DNA of 64,000 nt from Lingula anatina (Eukaryota > Brachiopoda > Lingulata > Lingulida > Lingulidae), in assembly GCF_001039355.2 (NCBI RefSeq), contig NW_019774648.1:434001-498000 (forward strand). Reading direction: 5' to 3'. Under the pieces are notes generated by a model, which did no database searches, was not told the origin of the DNA, and saw only the letters and a list, made by a program, of their open reading frames with translations. This document shows positions 41,401-52,015 of the stretch, one piece after another (the first letter of the stretch is position 1; the number at the start of each line of letters is the position of its first letter). A program made the translations under genes and the position numbers.

Positions 41401-43489
41401 CATCGCAGAAGATGCAATTCCTCTTACTATGTCTACATATTCATGTTGATACCAGTAAATTATTTCATACGACACCATTTAGCAATTTATTAATGTAACT
41501 GTCAGAGCAGAATTGTTAAGATAGTGGTAAAAAAACAGTGATGGTTATTCTTACGTCACACTACACCTATTTCCTAGGGTTAAGGGAGAGATGCGTGCAC
41601 ATGACAACGAGTTTACATAAGTAAGTTCCAAAGTACCTGTATGACCTCGCAGAAAAATATTGTCACAATCGAAATATTGGTAGGGATTTCTTTTTCGGTG
41701 AATTGATTTATTGATATATCCACTTTAATCTCACCCCTGGTGCCATTATATCATCAAATCATATATCATAATATTAACTGTGGCATCATCGTGTCATACA
41801 GGTCAGACGTGAAGGACCCCGGCGCCACGGAGCATCTAAATAATGTAAAAAGACTGTATACTAGTGATTCTTCTTTATAGGGTACCGCTGTTTTCCTGCT
41901 TTATGAAAGTCTGTATTTCTAGAGCAAAAAGAGCAGATTTTCGTTCCATCATTCCTACCTGTCAGTCCATACCGTATCAGTGCTTTTAATGGGAATACCG
42001 TGTTATCATTAGCACGTGTAATAAGTGCCTGTGCACCGCTTTGAAATGAAATCGGAAAACAATATTGCTTTGTTATCATTATATATGATTGTCAGTGTTT
42101 CTCAGCGTTCCTTTTGAAATGTCCGCATTTGAGATATTCTAGCCAGTGATATTATAAAATGCACAACTCATGCATTGTGTGGGTTGAGTTCTCTTCGATG
42201 TTCTCAAAGGTGTTTCGTCTTTTAGGCATACTTTTGAATCTCTCTGTTGCAAATTTTAAGGACAGGCTTAACCTAAAGGGGAGGGCAAAAAGTTTCATCA
42301 TAATTATATTCTGGCCGAATGCTTTTGTATACTACATGTAGTACATGTACCATTTTTGTGTGAATAAGTTGTTTCTGGTGTCAGGTAAAATGACACCAAC
42401 TAACTATGGATAAAACATTTTATCCAGTTCTGAAACAAGACTACCTTAATAATTTGTTTCGGAAACTTGCAGTTTTTACTGCAAAAGACTTTCCTCCGTG
42501 TACTTGATCCCCTTTCAATCTAGCTGTTGTGCACTCTAACAACCACAGAGACCAAATCTTCAGCAATTACAAGATTTCCACACTGTTCTCACTCGACTAG
42601 TTTCTACACTTAGAACAATACCAGGGATCCTTCTTGTCACATATTGAAAGTACTCTTCACGCACTACATTGTGAATATATTAGCATGTATTTTGCCCCCA
42701 GAATCCTAATGTCCATTTATCTTATTGTTTTGCCATCTTTTTGACACCTCATTTCCTCATAACAAGATTGTACATGGAAAATATGTTTATTAATGAGTTC
42801 CCAGTGACACCGAAAGACATTGATTTCAATCGCAATATAAGTGTTCTCTCTGATTAAGTTGCATAACGGATAATATTTTAGTCAAAAATAAAGACAAATG
42901 AATTGAATATAATAATTGGCATGATTTCATTTGTTCTTGTCAGATGTAAATATTGAGCACTAAGATGCTCAGTTGTTTATGAAAGCAAAACTGTTTGCTG
43001 TTATAACATATTAATCAATCCCTTCCAAATTATCAGAGCTATTTCACTATCCCCCAAGTAGTATAATATAATATAATTACAAGTAAGTAATAAGGATAAC
43101 ACTAGTAAAATAGTTTTTAAACATTCCTAGAAAGTTAGTTTTAACTGAATTAAAATCTTTTTCCTTCGAGGCCAGTAACAGAAGTCTATCGCATTGCATT
43201 AGTAGAGGTCATACCTGCAAGTACGTCACAACTAACACAACAGCAATTGCTGTCTGGTAACCTATATCGATGAACAGTTATGTCTATAAAAAACACTAAA
43301 AAGATTTCCCTCAATTAAGTTCCATGCAGAAATATCCTAGGATTACCTTAGTTAGCACCATCATTGCATTGAAATGAAACGAGATTGTCCAGGAGAATCA
43401 GAATCGGGGAAAAATTATCCCTCTGAAGCTGCCTCTTGTATACACGCCATTGGCATTAAAATTAACGGCTATGGTCCATAGTAATTCTA

Positions 43490-44623
43490 TTAGATCTTTC
43501 TAAGTATCCTTATCAGTTCTGATTCGTTGTTAACTATCATGGCTAATCTATTTTTCAGCGTTGTGAATTCCCGCGTTGGAGCATTTGCAAGGAGATTAAA
43601 GCCTTCCAAGAAAAAATCTTGCAAATTACGAGTCGAAATGCTCTGCAAGAGGTCCGTTAACATGATAAGAAAGCACGTCTCAAGATGGTCTCGTTGCCAT
43701 CGCGGAGACGTGTCAACGTCACAGTCAAAGCTGTTAAACAACACCGCCTTAAAATGGTAGGAGCTGAGTCCGTGTAAAGTTTTTTCGCGCCTGAACATTG
43801 CTTTGATTATTTTGAAAGCTTTGATTCTGGTACCCCTGTCTGCGAGCTCCATCGTTTTCATCACTCTCTGTTCTTTTTCGTGATGACAGTACCTCCATAA
43901 GAGCTCGGAACCAGGGTACTCGTCATACCAGTACGTTCTCGTTACAAGATAATCGAAAGGCGGATTAGCGTTGTTTCCTTTTAATACGATCGTCGGGATG
44001 ATGTTCAGTTTGATAGTAGATTTCACCATCAGGGCGACCCTTGCTTTCCCTTGTGGTTCATCCTCAAAGGGGATGAGAGTAATATTTGGTATCTCTATTG
44101 GATACTTTAAAGCGTGTTCAATCACTTTGTAAACACTCTTGTCTACTCTGATAGGGGAGAGGTGCTTCCTGTCATGTTCGTTCCTACCGTACCTGTACTT
44201 GTCAGGTGCGTTGGGAGGGTTTTTCGGAGTCCTGGGGATTATCACACGCATATAACCAGGCTCCATTAAATCGGTAGTACATTTCCCTTCATCGAAAGGA
44301 AGAAATACATCAACTTCTTTCGCGGAAATCACCTGTGTTCCGTCAAACACACTCCCACCATAAATAACACTTTTGGCAAACTTGATGTCGAACTTGTTGG
44401 TCCGCATGCGAGGAAGTAAGGTGTCGATGACTTTCTGTGCCCGTTTTCGTAGTGTCACTAATTTTCCCTCAGGAATAACCGCCACGTTATGATAATATGA
44501 CTCCAAATGATCCGTGAGAGGCGTAGACGGAGGTAACATAGTTTTTTCTTGTCCTAACCTCGGCAGTTTTAAAAATGGTCTAGAGTTTAGCTGTGATCCA
44601 CTCTGTCTTACATCGGCTGCCAT
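43490..44623 (-). CDS. cGAS-like receptor (Mab-21 domain protein), single exon
   Basis: An intronless gene for 377 residues with the nucleotidyltransferase fold of the cGAS/Mab-21 family, whose active members sense nucleic acid and make a cyclic dinucleotide. The GGS motif is at residues 89-91, followed by the first two metal-binding acids in KEVDVFLPF (Glu103, Asp105). The strand that should carry the third acid reads IKLNIIPTIVLKG, with Asn207 (codon AAC at 44005-44003) where human cGAS has Asp319. The C-terminal helical half aligns well with cGAS: SELLWRYCHHEKEQR, LSSYHFKAVLF, then WQRDHLETCF and the LLQSIS..NLQDFFLEGFNL block. The vertebrate zinc-ribbon (HCCC) insertion is absent, as in most invertebrate relatives. 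The ATG at 44623 is preceded by a TATAAA box. It may be catalytically weak or a pseudoenzyme. Similarity to the family is strong; the function is inferred. Confidence 0.9.
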   Translation of the reverse strand: MAADVRQSGSQLNSRPFLKLPRLGQEKTMLPPSTPLTDHLESYYHNVAVIPEGKLVTLRKRAQKVIDTLLPRMRTNKFDIKFAKSVIYGGSVFDGTQVISAKEVDVFLPFDEGKCTTDLMEPGYMRVIIPRTPKNPPNAPDKYRYGRNEHDRKHLSPIRVDKSVYKVIEHALKYPIEIPNITLIPFEDEPQGKARVALMVKSTIKLNIIPTIVLKGNNANPPFDYLVTRTYWYDEYPGSELLWRYCHHEKEQRVMKTMELADRGTRIKAFKIIKAMFRREKTLHGLSSYHFKAVLFNSFDCDVDTSPRWQRDHLETCFLIMLTDLLQSISTRNLQDFFLEGFNLLANAPTREFTTLKNRLAMIVNNESELIRILRKI

Positions 44624-46334
44624 TGAAACCAGTGACTTTTTTCCGACTTGCTATTAACTCACGTAACTGCTAGTTCCTCTCGGCAGGAGACCACTGTTTA
44701 TATGCCTCGTACAAAGTTTAGAATATCACCAACTGCCTGTCAAGTCCCGCCCCAGACCACTTCTGTCTCAAAAGTAGGCTTTGGCGATACTCGTAGGTCA
44801 TACTGTGATAATTTGAAATCCCCCTGTTCAGTGATAAAGTAAAAATCTGTACGTGTAGTTTCGTTGCTGTGGTCTCTTTCACGTGGGGGTAAACAATCAA
44901 ACGCCACTATTTACGCCCCGGACCTTGTTCACCCCGTGCTTTTTCACTTTGCTTATAGCTATTAAACACACAGCGGTCTACTTACTGAGCAAACACCCCC
45001 TTTTATGCCGTTAATAAAAGGTGAATATCAAGCATAACCTGTATTTCTCAACAATTTTAATACAACTATTCAGAACACGATGTTTGTGTAGCATTCATAC
45101 ACCGGCGTCGCCTTTATTCGAAAATGTTAATATATCAGAAAGAGCACGAACAACATTAAGACTAAAATACGTTTTAAAAAAGTTGTTTATTTCGTGTGTG
45201 CCATTTAAGAACAAAGGGTTATTACGCCAAGCATATTGCACCGCTGTGTAAACGACTTGATTTAGATGAGCTTCGGGGCTCACGTAATGTGCTTAACTAC
45301 TAAAACTTTTGTTGTTCCGACATATTTACTCTGCATTATTAGTCCCACGAAGAGCCATGAAGCGTGTGCCTATATACAGAGTAACAGTTAATAAGTTGCA
45401 ATATGTTAACTTTGGTCACTCAAGCCTCTCTGACAGACTGAAATCAGATTCTTTCTTTCTTTAACATTTACAAAATATGGCTATTTATTCATGATGATTT
45501 TCAAAATTCTTTCAAGTAAATAGGTAAACAGGTGAAGAAAATAGTACGTCATCGAAACCACTTAAACAGTGCACAGTACCGCAACATTTTTTTATCATAG
45601 TTTACACATCGAATCACTACCATGCTTTTACATTGAACATACCGTCGGAATTTACCATAACAACACACTACCAAAGTTAAATTTTTCACATCAAATAAAC
45701 ATTGTAACACCCGGATATTTAATATACCAAACGGATTAGACTTTCCCAACATTTCGATAACCATAAAAAGTGTATCTCATGTCATCCATTAGCACCACAT
45801 TCTGATTCATATTTATCAATGAATGATTTAAACAGCCAGTCAAAAATTAGAATCCACTCAAATTAAGGATATTCAGATATTCAGGATATTCAGACAAAAT
45901 ATACAGCAATAGTCTATACTTTAAAGGTCCATATAATAACATCAACATTCAATACTCTAAACTAACTAGTGTAATGACATTTTACGAAAATTTTCTCTTG
46001 GCTTAAGCCTAGGGAGCAGTTAAGTGCATTGTTTGTATTTTTACTTTGCACACAAAAGCAAAGCTAGTGTTTTCATTAAATGATATCCCGCTAATGAGAC
46101 ATAAGTAGAAACTGCATTTTAACAATAAATAGGAATATTCAAGATGACAGAAGCTCACGATGCGTCACTTTAACTACAACTTTATAGCTACCTTTATCGT
46201 AAGATGTCAAATAGATAATGAATAAGTATACATCAAAGATAAGGGTATATCTCCCAAGCATTTTGTTTCATACACGATTACAGTTACAGAGGCACAAATT
46301 TAAATGATTGTGTTAGGTGTGCAGTGAACACAAT
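44624..46334. other. Spacer between the cGAS-like gene and GPCR copy B
   Basis: This contains the promoter region of the cGAS-like gene at its left end and the 3' region of GPCR copy B at its right. No further coding sequence is supported. Confidence 0.6.
44697..44702 (-). promoter_or_regulatory. TATA box candidate for the cGAS-like gene
   Basis: TATAAA on the - strand, 74 bases upstream of the start codon. This would put transcription start near 44670 with a short leader. A kappaB-like site with one mismatch lies further upstream at about 44813-44822. Confidence 0.45.
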
Positions 46335-49178
46335 TCACACGTTGCCTGTAACAAGCACCGGAGCCTCAGCGCTGGTATGTAACGTCTTCAGACTGTACCG
46401 CGAGGTGCGGGAGGTTCTCCTAGAAGATTGATCCCTAGGGCGACACGTAGATTTACGGGGGTTCAGTAAGCGAAGACAGCAAACCAAGGCCTTGAGACGT
46501 CTTCTAAATTTCTGACTAAATATACTGTACAGGATGGGGTTGACCGCTGAGTTTATGTACCCCATCGAAATCACGAACACCCTGAAGGACCAGGTGAAGT
46601 GGAAAGGCACAGACGCAAAGGTGTTGTAAAACAGCAGTACCTGTATTGGAGAGTAGCAGATGAAGTAGACAATAACGCAGGCTATGAGCATCTTCACGAC
46701 ACCTCTGCGTGCTTTCACTGCCACGTGCGTGTTGGGTTTCTCCGAGCCATCACGTGTGCTTACTGGTTTATGGTGCAGCGTCGCGGAATTCAGAAATAGG
46801 CGTTTCCCTATGATGGTATAGAGAACTAGCTGTGCGATCATGGGGACTAAGAAAAGAAAGCCGAACTCGGCGTACTTGAAGATGCTTTTTAATAAGAGCG
46901 AGGGGTATACCCCCCGGCAGAATTTCACATACGGGTTAGGCCCCACCACTTGGTTGTACAACAGTATGGGGACGCCGAAGGCGCACGCCAGGGTCCAGAT
47001 TACGCCGATGGCGACGCAGACGCGGGAACGACTGCAGACGATGTGGGCTTGGATTGGGTGAACTATCGCCACGTATCTGAAAATACAGATAGAACTGTGT
47101 TAATTTGACAGTGGCTCGCAATCTGTTTACTTCCTGAAAATTAGATCGATCATTTTATCTTCATTTTGTCTCCAACTCCGTGAAAGCCTTTTTGTTTGAC
47201 GTAATATCTTTATTAGGACCTTGCAGTGCAAATTCTCGCAGAATCGATATTCGCGATTCCCTTATATTGAAACTAGATAAAAAAATTCCTTTCAGCATGA
47301 AGATGATATTTTCGGGACATGTTATTGATGCCTGAGCGTAAAAGGTCTCTCTGATTCATTAATTTAATGGTTTCGAAATGCATTTTTCGTGTAAATCTAG
47401 GCTTTTGGCGGTCCGTCAATTTTAGACTGATTACTCCGTTTCTTGATAGTGTACACCGTGCATTGCGGTTCGGCTTTCTCATGCTTCGTTCGGTGCACCC
47501 AGTAGATCCCACGCTGCCTGCTCTTTGGGTTGGTGTTACACTGCGGTTACGGTATACTTGGCGTCTCCCGGAAACTTCACTCGAAACTACCCTGGATACT
47601 CGTTCAAATACTCGACTCTTATGTAGAATTGAAAAAGATAATGTTAAGTAGATGTAGACTGGCTTAAAGATACAAAGGAATGCATTTCATGTTTGTTACG
47701 GTCTTGCTGTATCGAATTAGAAAAAAAGAAAATGGTGCTGTGGAATTAGTAACATAGTCTGTTATTTCAAAGTTTTACGCGTATTTTTCTAACAGTTATT
47801 TGTAGATAATTTTTTAAGAGGTGGAAAATTTGTCCGCTTAGCTCTTGAGCTTAATAAGATTTCGCTTTTTGTTACACGTTAATGAAACTTTTCTTTCCGC
47901 GTATCAATCGGTGTAAGATTAGAATTATTTCCACAAACGTGATAAGTTTGTTTAATTAATTTAAGCAACTCCGGGAATACAGCAGCTGGAAGTTCTCTAT
48001 TTTTAGCGGTAATTCGAAGCCATGATTAGTGATTTTTTGTTTGCGAAAAGATGTGCGAGCTGACATTCAAAAATTTTGGTCACATTAAGTCAACGGTGCC
48101 CTCTCTGCGTTTTTGTATTCGGCATTAGTATTTGGGTAGGGTACATAGAGAATGATATCAAACATGGAAAATCTTCCCCAGCCCGCATAACATCAACTGA
48201 AATCACTGTTTTCGAGTGTCTCGTTCAAATCCAAGCGAAGTATGAACTTTTTCCGCAAATTTTTACCATTAAATGAGGTGCGGGGAAAGGAAAGGCCCGC
48301 AGTTCAAAGGGGCCCAGTATTTTTTTTACGTTTTATACGTGGCTATCTTATTTCTCAGGAATTCAATTTATGTTTTTCGTAATTGTTTATACTATACGTA
48401 AGCCCTTTTCCTTGATTTCATTGCAAATTCGCTGTCCTCATTTTACTTATTTACAGTGTATGTAATTCATGTTGTACTGTCCCTCTATTTCCATGTTTTA
48501 TACTTTTTGTACATTTGCTCTGGTATCTATAGTCTCTTGATATCATTTTCTGTGTCTTGGTCAGATATTAAACAAACAAACAAACAAACAAACCAATCAA
48601 GTAAAACTATATTCTTTACCTCTTTGTTTACTCTTGTGTTTTTTAGCCACGAGCATGCAGTACTTGTATATATGTATAAAATTATTTTAAATAGTGATCA
48701 CGAGTTGTTTTTTTTCCCTCAATTCACATTGTATTTTTAAAATGTCTACATTAAAAACAAGATGACCATATTAGGGGGTAGAGAAATACGGTGAGAAGCG
48801 AACAAGATGCTTTCAAAGGGTAGAAGCACAACTTAATTTTGGTTTGATATTCGATCCGTAGTCTCCCTCTATAACTAGTTATGTCGAACTTATATCCAGC
48901 ACTTACCAGTATGGTTTAGAGACCAGGGAGAGGGCTATGAAGATAAACTGTTTAAGCAATGTTTTTCGTGTTACTTGAACTGTTTTTACTTGGGCATTTT
49001 AACCCATTATTCTCTGTATATGTAGATTAAAGTTACTACAAGCCATTAGGAACTTCAAACCTTAATCTTTCCGACATCTGTACTTACATACCATCTAGGC
49101 CCATCCATGAAAAATAAGGGAAGTATTTCCAGGGCCCTATGAAGAGAAACCTCTCCTAATTGAAAATCGTTAAATTGG

Positions 49179-49216
<38 letters not shown>

Positions 49217-49787
49217 ACGCTGAGCATTTCCCCAAACTTGCAAAATATCTCAAATGGAAAGTGTAGTCCTTATCTAAACTATATTTTCAACCAATACATT
49301 CTTTTCTTATTTCCAACAGCCCCTTACCGGTGTCTTACCTTTCTACACAAACTGCGAGCAGCGTCAGGATGGACGCAGTTAGCGATGTCACCAGAAGTCC
49401 CCGCTGTAGTTTGCACAGTACCTCGTCCAGCAACCAGCCCTGGTTTAACATGAACATTACAATATCTGGAACCCCAAGTAACATGATCAACAGATCAGCT
49501 ATAGCTAAGTTTGTGATGAAAAGGTTTGTCGCAGACGAACGCATCTGGTAGTTACTGAGAACGACATAGATGACCATGAAGTTACCAGTGACCCCTACGG
49601 ACACAATGAAAAACCAGAGGAACGATAAAACAACGACGATTTCTTTAGAGGCAGGACCGTCACGAGGGCCTGCTGTCAAGTTATTCAAAACTGTGAGATC
49701 ATCTGTCCAATTCACCGCACTCGTGCAGTTTGAGTCTGTCATCTCCAACATCTTTTGAAGAGGAAAAAAATCAGACACCCGCGTCAA
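46335..49787 (-). CDS. Rhodopsin-like (class A) GPCR, peptide-receptor type, two exons (copy B)
   Basis: A paralogue of the receptor at 20942-34157, also 396 residues. Exon 1 is 49339-49787 and exon 2 is 46335-47076, with a 2.3 kb intron. The junction again splits the Arg codon of ERY (AG|A, residue 150). The N-terminus has sequons NCT, NWT and NLT. TM1 is about 50-78 (GN), TM2 88-110 (LAIAD), Cys125 starts TM3, TM4 runs about 167-190, ECL2 Cys203, TM5 221-243, TM6 273-298 with CYSP, and TM7 313-335 with NPILY at 329-333. Shared blocks with copy A include KARRGV(I/V)KML, YSPIQ and NPILYSIFSQ(N/K)FRRR. Met13 or Met16 could be the real start. The tail is Arg/Ser/Thr-rich, as expected for phosphorylation. 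Ligand unknown. Confidence 0.9.
47077..49338 (-). other. Intron of GPCR copy B
   Basis: 2.3 kb, non-coding, with an AAAC run near 48570-48592 and a GA microsatellite at 49183-49213. No mobile element was recognised. Confidence 0.8.
49183..49213. repeat. (GA)n microsatellite
   Basis: About 15 GA units, within the intron of GPCR copy B. Confidence 0.95.
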
Positions 49788-50425
49788 CTTCTACGAACGT
49801 AAAACGAGAAGTGGCTCGATCGTTTCTTCTTTCCTTGTTAGCTCGGTCTTTCACGAATGTTGGCAGTTCGTTCGTCCGTACAAATTACGTGCACATATAT
49901 ATATTGAGTGCATCTCTGGCGGAGTAGAAATAAACATCATCCTCCTATCCGAAGGTTAAGACCAACTTGTGATCAATAAAGACAAGTGGCGTTTCGCTGT
50001 TACTTAAACAAATCTCCTTTGGGAGGATGCCCACCATGACAACTTCCAGGTAAAAATTAATGAAAGATTAATATATTTTAGACTGAGAAATGGGCCAATT
50101 ACGCTTTAAACGAGTAAAAAGCGTGTTATTGCTCCAAGGCAGGTATCCATTTAGTAAGGTCGGGGAGGCTTTAACATCAAATGTGAACATGATGCACGCT
50201 GTGCAGGAACACGAGGATTAATGGATTTCTAATCAATAAACACCAAGGGCGGCAAAGACAACAAACTGACCGTACCCCCGCTGATCAAGACATCGTCGAC
50301 CGCAAGAATCGACTGCATGGTAGCCAGTCCTATAACGTGCTTACTCTTATGACTGTTGCAGAAGTATATTGAATAATGGCAAACACCCTATATTATTTTC
50401 CTCCGATTATGGCAAAAGCTTCAAA

Positions 50426-50450
50426 CTCTCTCTCTCTCTCTCTCTCTCTC
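50426..50450. repeat. (CT)n microsatellite
   Basis: About 12 CT units. Confidence 0.94.
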
Positions 50451-51315
50451 AGTTAACCATAAACGCAGCAAATTCTTAAGCTCTTAGAATTGTAGGAACT
50501 AGGATCTGCTCTATGTCAAACAATAGACTTGCTCTCCGAAAACGTCATCGAAAAACCCCTATCTTGAAAAAACGGCTTTCGCAGATTTTTTTCATAAAAG
50601 AGTCTCCGCTAACACATCCAGTAATATACCCATACCCGAGAAGTCACGTGACATTGGTGGATCTAGGATATTACTAAAGGAGAGAGAAGGGGGGCACAAG
50701 GACAAAAAGGATAATGTTACCACATTACTTTGGGTAGAGGGATAGAAAAATCGCTTGGATTTGTCTCTTTTCGCTTCTTGTACATTTGGGGGGAGGGGGG
50801 TAGAAGATGAGTAAACTATACATATATTTTTCGAAAGTAATAACATGAAACATTTTCAAGCACAATGAGCTTAGATTTAACTAGTAAACAGTTCTCGTTC
50901 ATAACATAAGTACATTTGATGGATTCCAATGATATATTGTTCATGCCTCCTCTATTCTAATATTATTGTAGGGGTCTTTTCAGAGCACCATAAAAACTAA
51001 TCATTTCAAGGAAGCTTAATATAAAGACAAACATGAACATGTGATAAAAAACTTAGTCCCCTCAACAAATATCTTTTATATACCCAGAGCATGTTCTAGT
51101 ATCTCAAACATAATGTTATCTCAGACACATTTCTATGTTTGAATCTTAAAGGTATCCACACACTTTTTGGAGGGGGAGAAGGGCTCACACAAAAGTATAA
51201 TATTTGCTGTACCGACCCAATGTTGAGTATTCTGAATATTCTGAATATTAATAGAACAAGAGGCAGGCGTTTACGATCGATTCCGTGACGACGGATAATC
51301 CCCGTCACCTTTAGA

Positions 51316-51321
51316 CACGTG
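51316..51321 (+). promoter_or_regulatory. Conserved E-box CACGTG upstream of the SPRY-NHR-ARM gene
   Basis: CACGTGAC lies about 65 bases before the putative 5' non-coding exon's donor. It is kept at 62548-62553 in the second copy although nearby bases differ. It could bind bHLH factors of the USF/MITF type. This is an inference from conservation between two recent duplicates, which is weak evidence. Confidence 0.3.
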
Positions 51322-51339
51322 ACCCATACGGGGGTTGTT

Positions 51340-51387
51340 TATCTGCTCCTTTCATGTTCGCGTGTATTCGGGTCAAACAATATACAG
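51340..51387 (+). other. Putative 5' non-coding exon (3' edge) of the SPRY-NHR-ARM gene
   Basis: TATACAG|GTAAAT at 51387/51388 is a good donor. A matching acceptor (TTAATTCAG) ends at 51966, upstream of the ATG at 52016. Both sites are preserved in the second copy (donor after 62624, acceptor before 63210). The transcription start is not known, so the left edge is arbitrary. Confidence 0.4.
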
Positions 51388-52015
51388 GTAAATTTTTGTT
51401 TAAATATGATCATTATAAGCGAACCTTAGAATACCATTATATATTCACCTCTAATAGAAACTGTAGATAGATTTTGAGACAACATCGCGTATTTGATACA
51501 TTAGAACCTCATGTTCGATTCGCTTCTCATTTCCGTAAACACAATAATGGCTGATTTGGTTGAAGCTTTTGTTATTGTTACACGCGTATCTCAGTGCTGA
51601 TTAGTGTAGTTCTAAAGAAGCAAATAATGGTGATTATGTAGAATGATTGGAGTTGATGAGATTATATCAATTTACCGAAGAAGATCTGTTAAATAAAAAG
51701 TACATGTACAGGTCTCAGCTACTTTCGTTTTCGATTCCTTCGTAACCTGAAGGTCGCCGTGTTTGTTGTGATCTCTGGGGGCTTTTTCAACCTCTTATCA
51801 TGGAAGTTACATTTGTTATACTGGAGCATGTTATTATTTAATTTTGTGAATATTAATAAATATAGTTGTCGATGGGAATACGAATCAATGAAGTACATGT
51901 ATGTGTAGCGTAAACGTTAGTATAGTGGCGTTATTCCTAAACTATGTTTACTCATTTTTAATTCAGGTTTATGCATTGATACCATTCAGCGCAATCAAAT
52001 AAATGTAAAGTCGCA

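Larger units (their letters stand above)
34158..43489. other. Intergenic DNA between GPCR copy A and the cGAS-like gene
   Basis: No gene could be supported. The first bases must include the promoter and 5' UTR of GPCR copy A, whose start site I cannot place. The stretch contains a dispersed repeat copy near 36180-36300, a short perfect-ended hairpin (36621-36700), a TA run (37324-37352) and a MITE-like element (about 37998-38428). Other open frames are short and without domains. Confidence 0.6.
49788..51386. other. Intergenic region between divergent GPCR copy B and the SPRY-NHR-ARM gene
   Basis: The two genes point away from each other, so both promoters lie here. It contains a CT microsatellite (50426-50450) and, from about 50530 on, the DNA that is repeated at 61940 and beyond. 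No coding sequence is seen. Confidence 0.65.

Noticed and set aside
41232..41498. 88-codon frame rich in Cys and hydrophobic residues
   Set aside because: No signal peptide pattern, no splice context, and composition typical of random AT-rich frames.
46599..47061. + strand frames across GPCR copy B exon 2
   Set aside because: Shadows of the - strand receptor.
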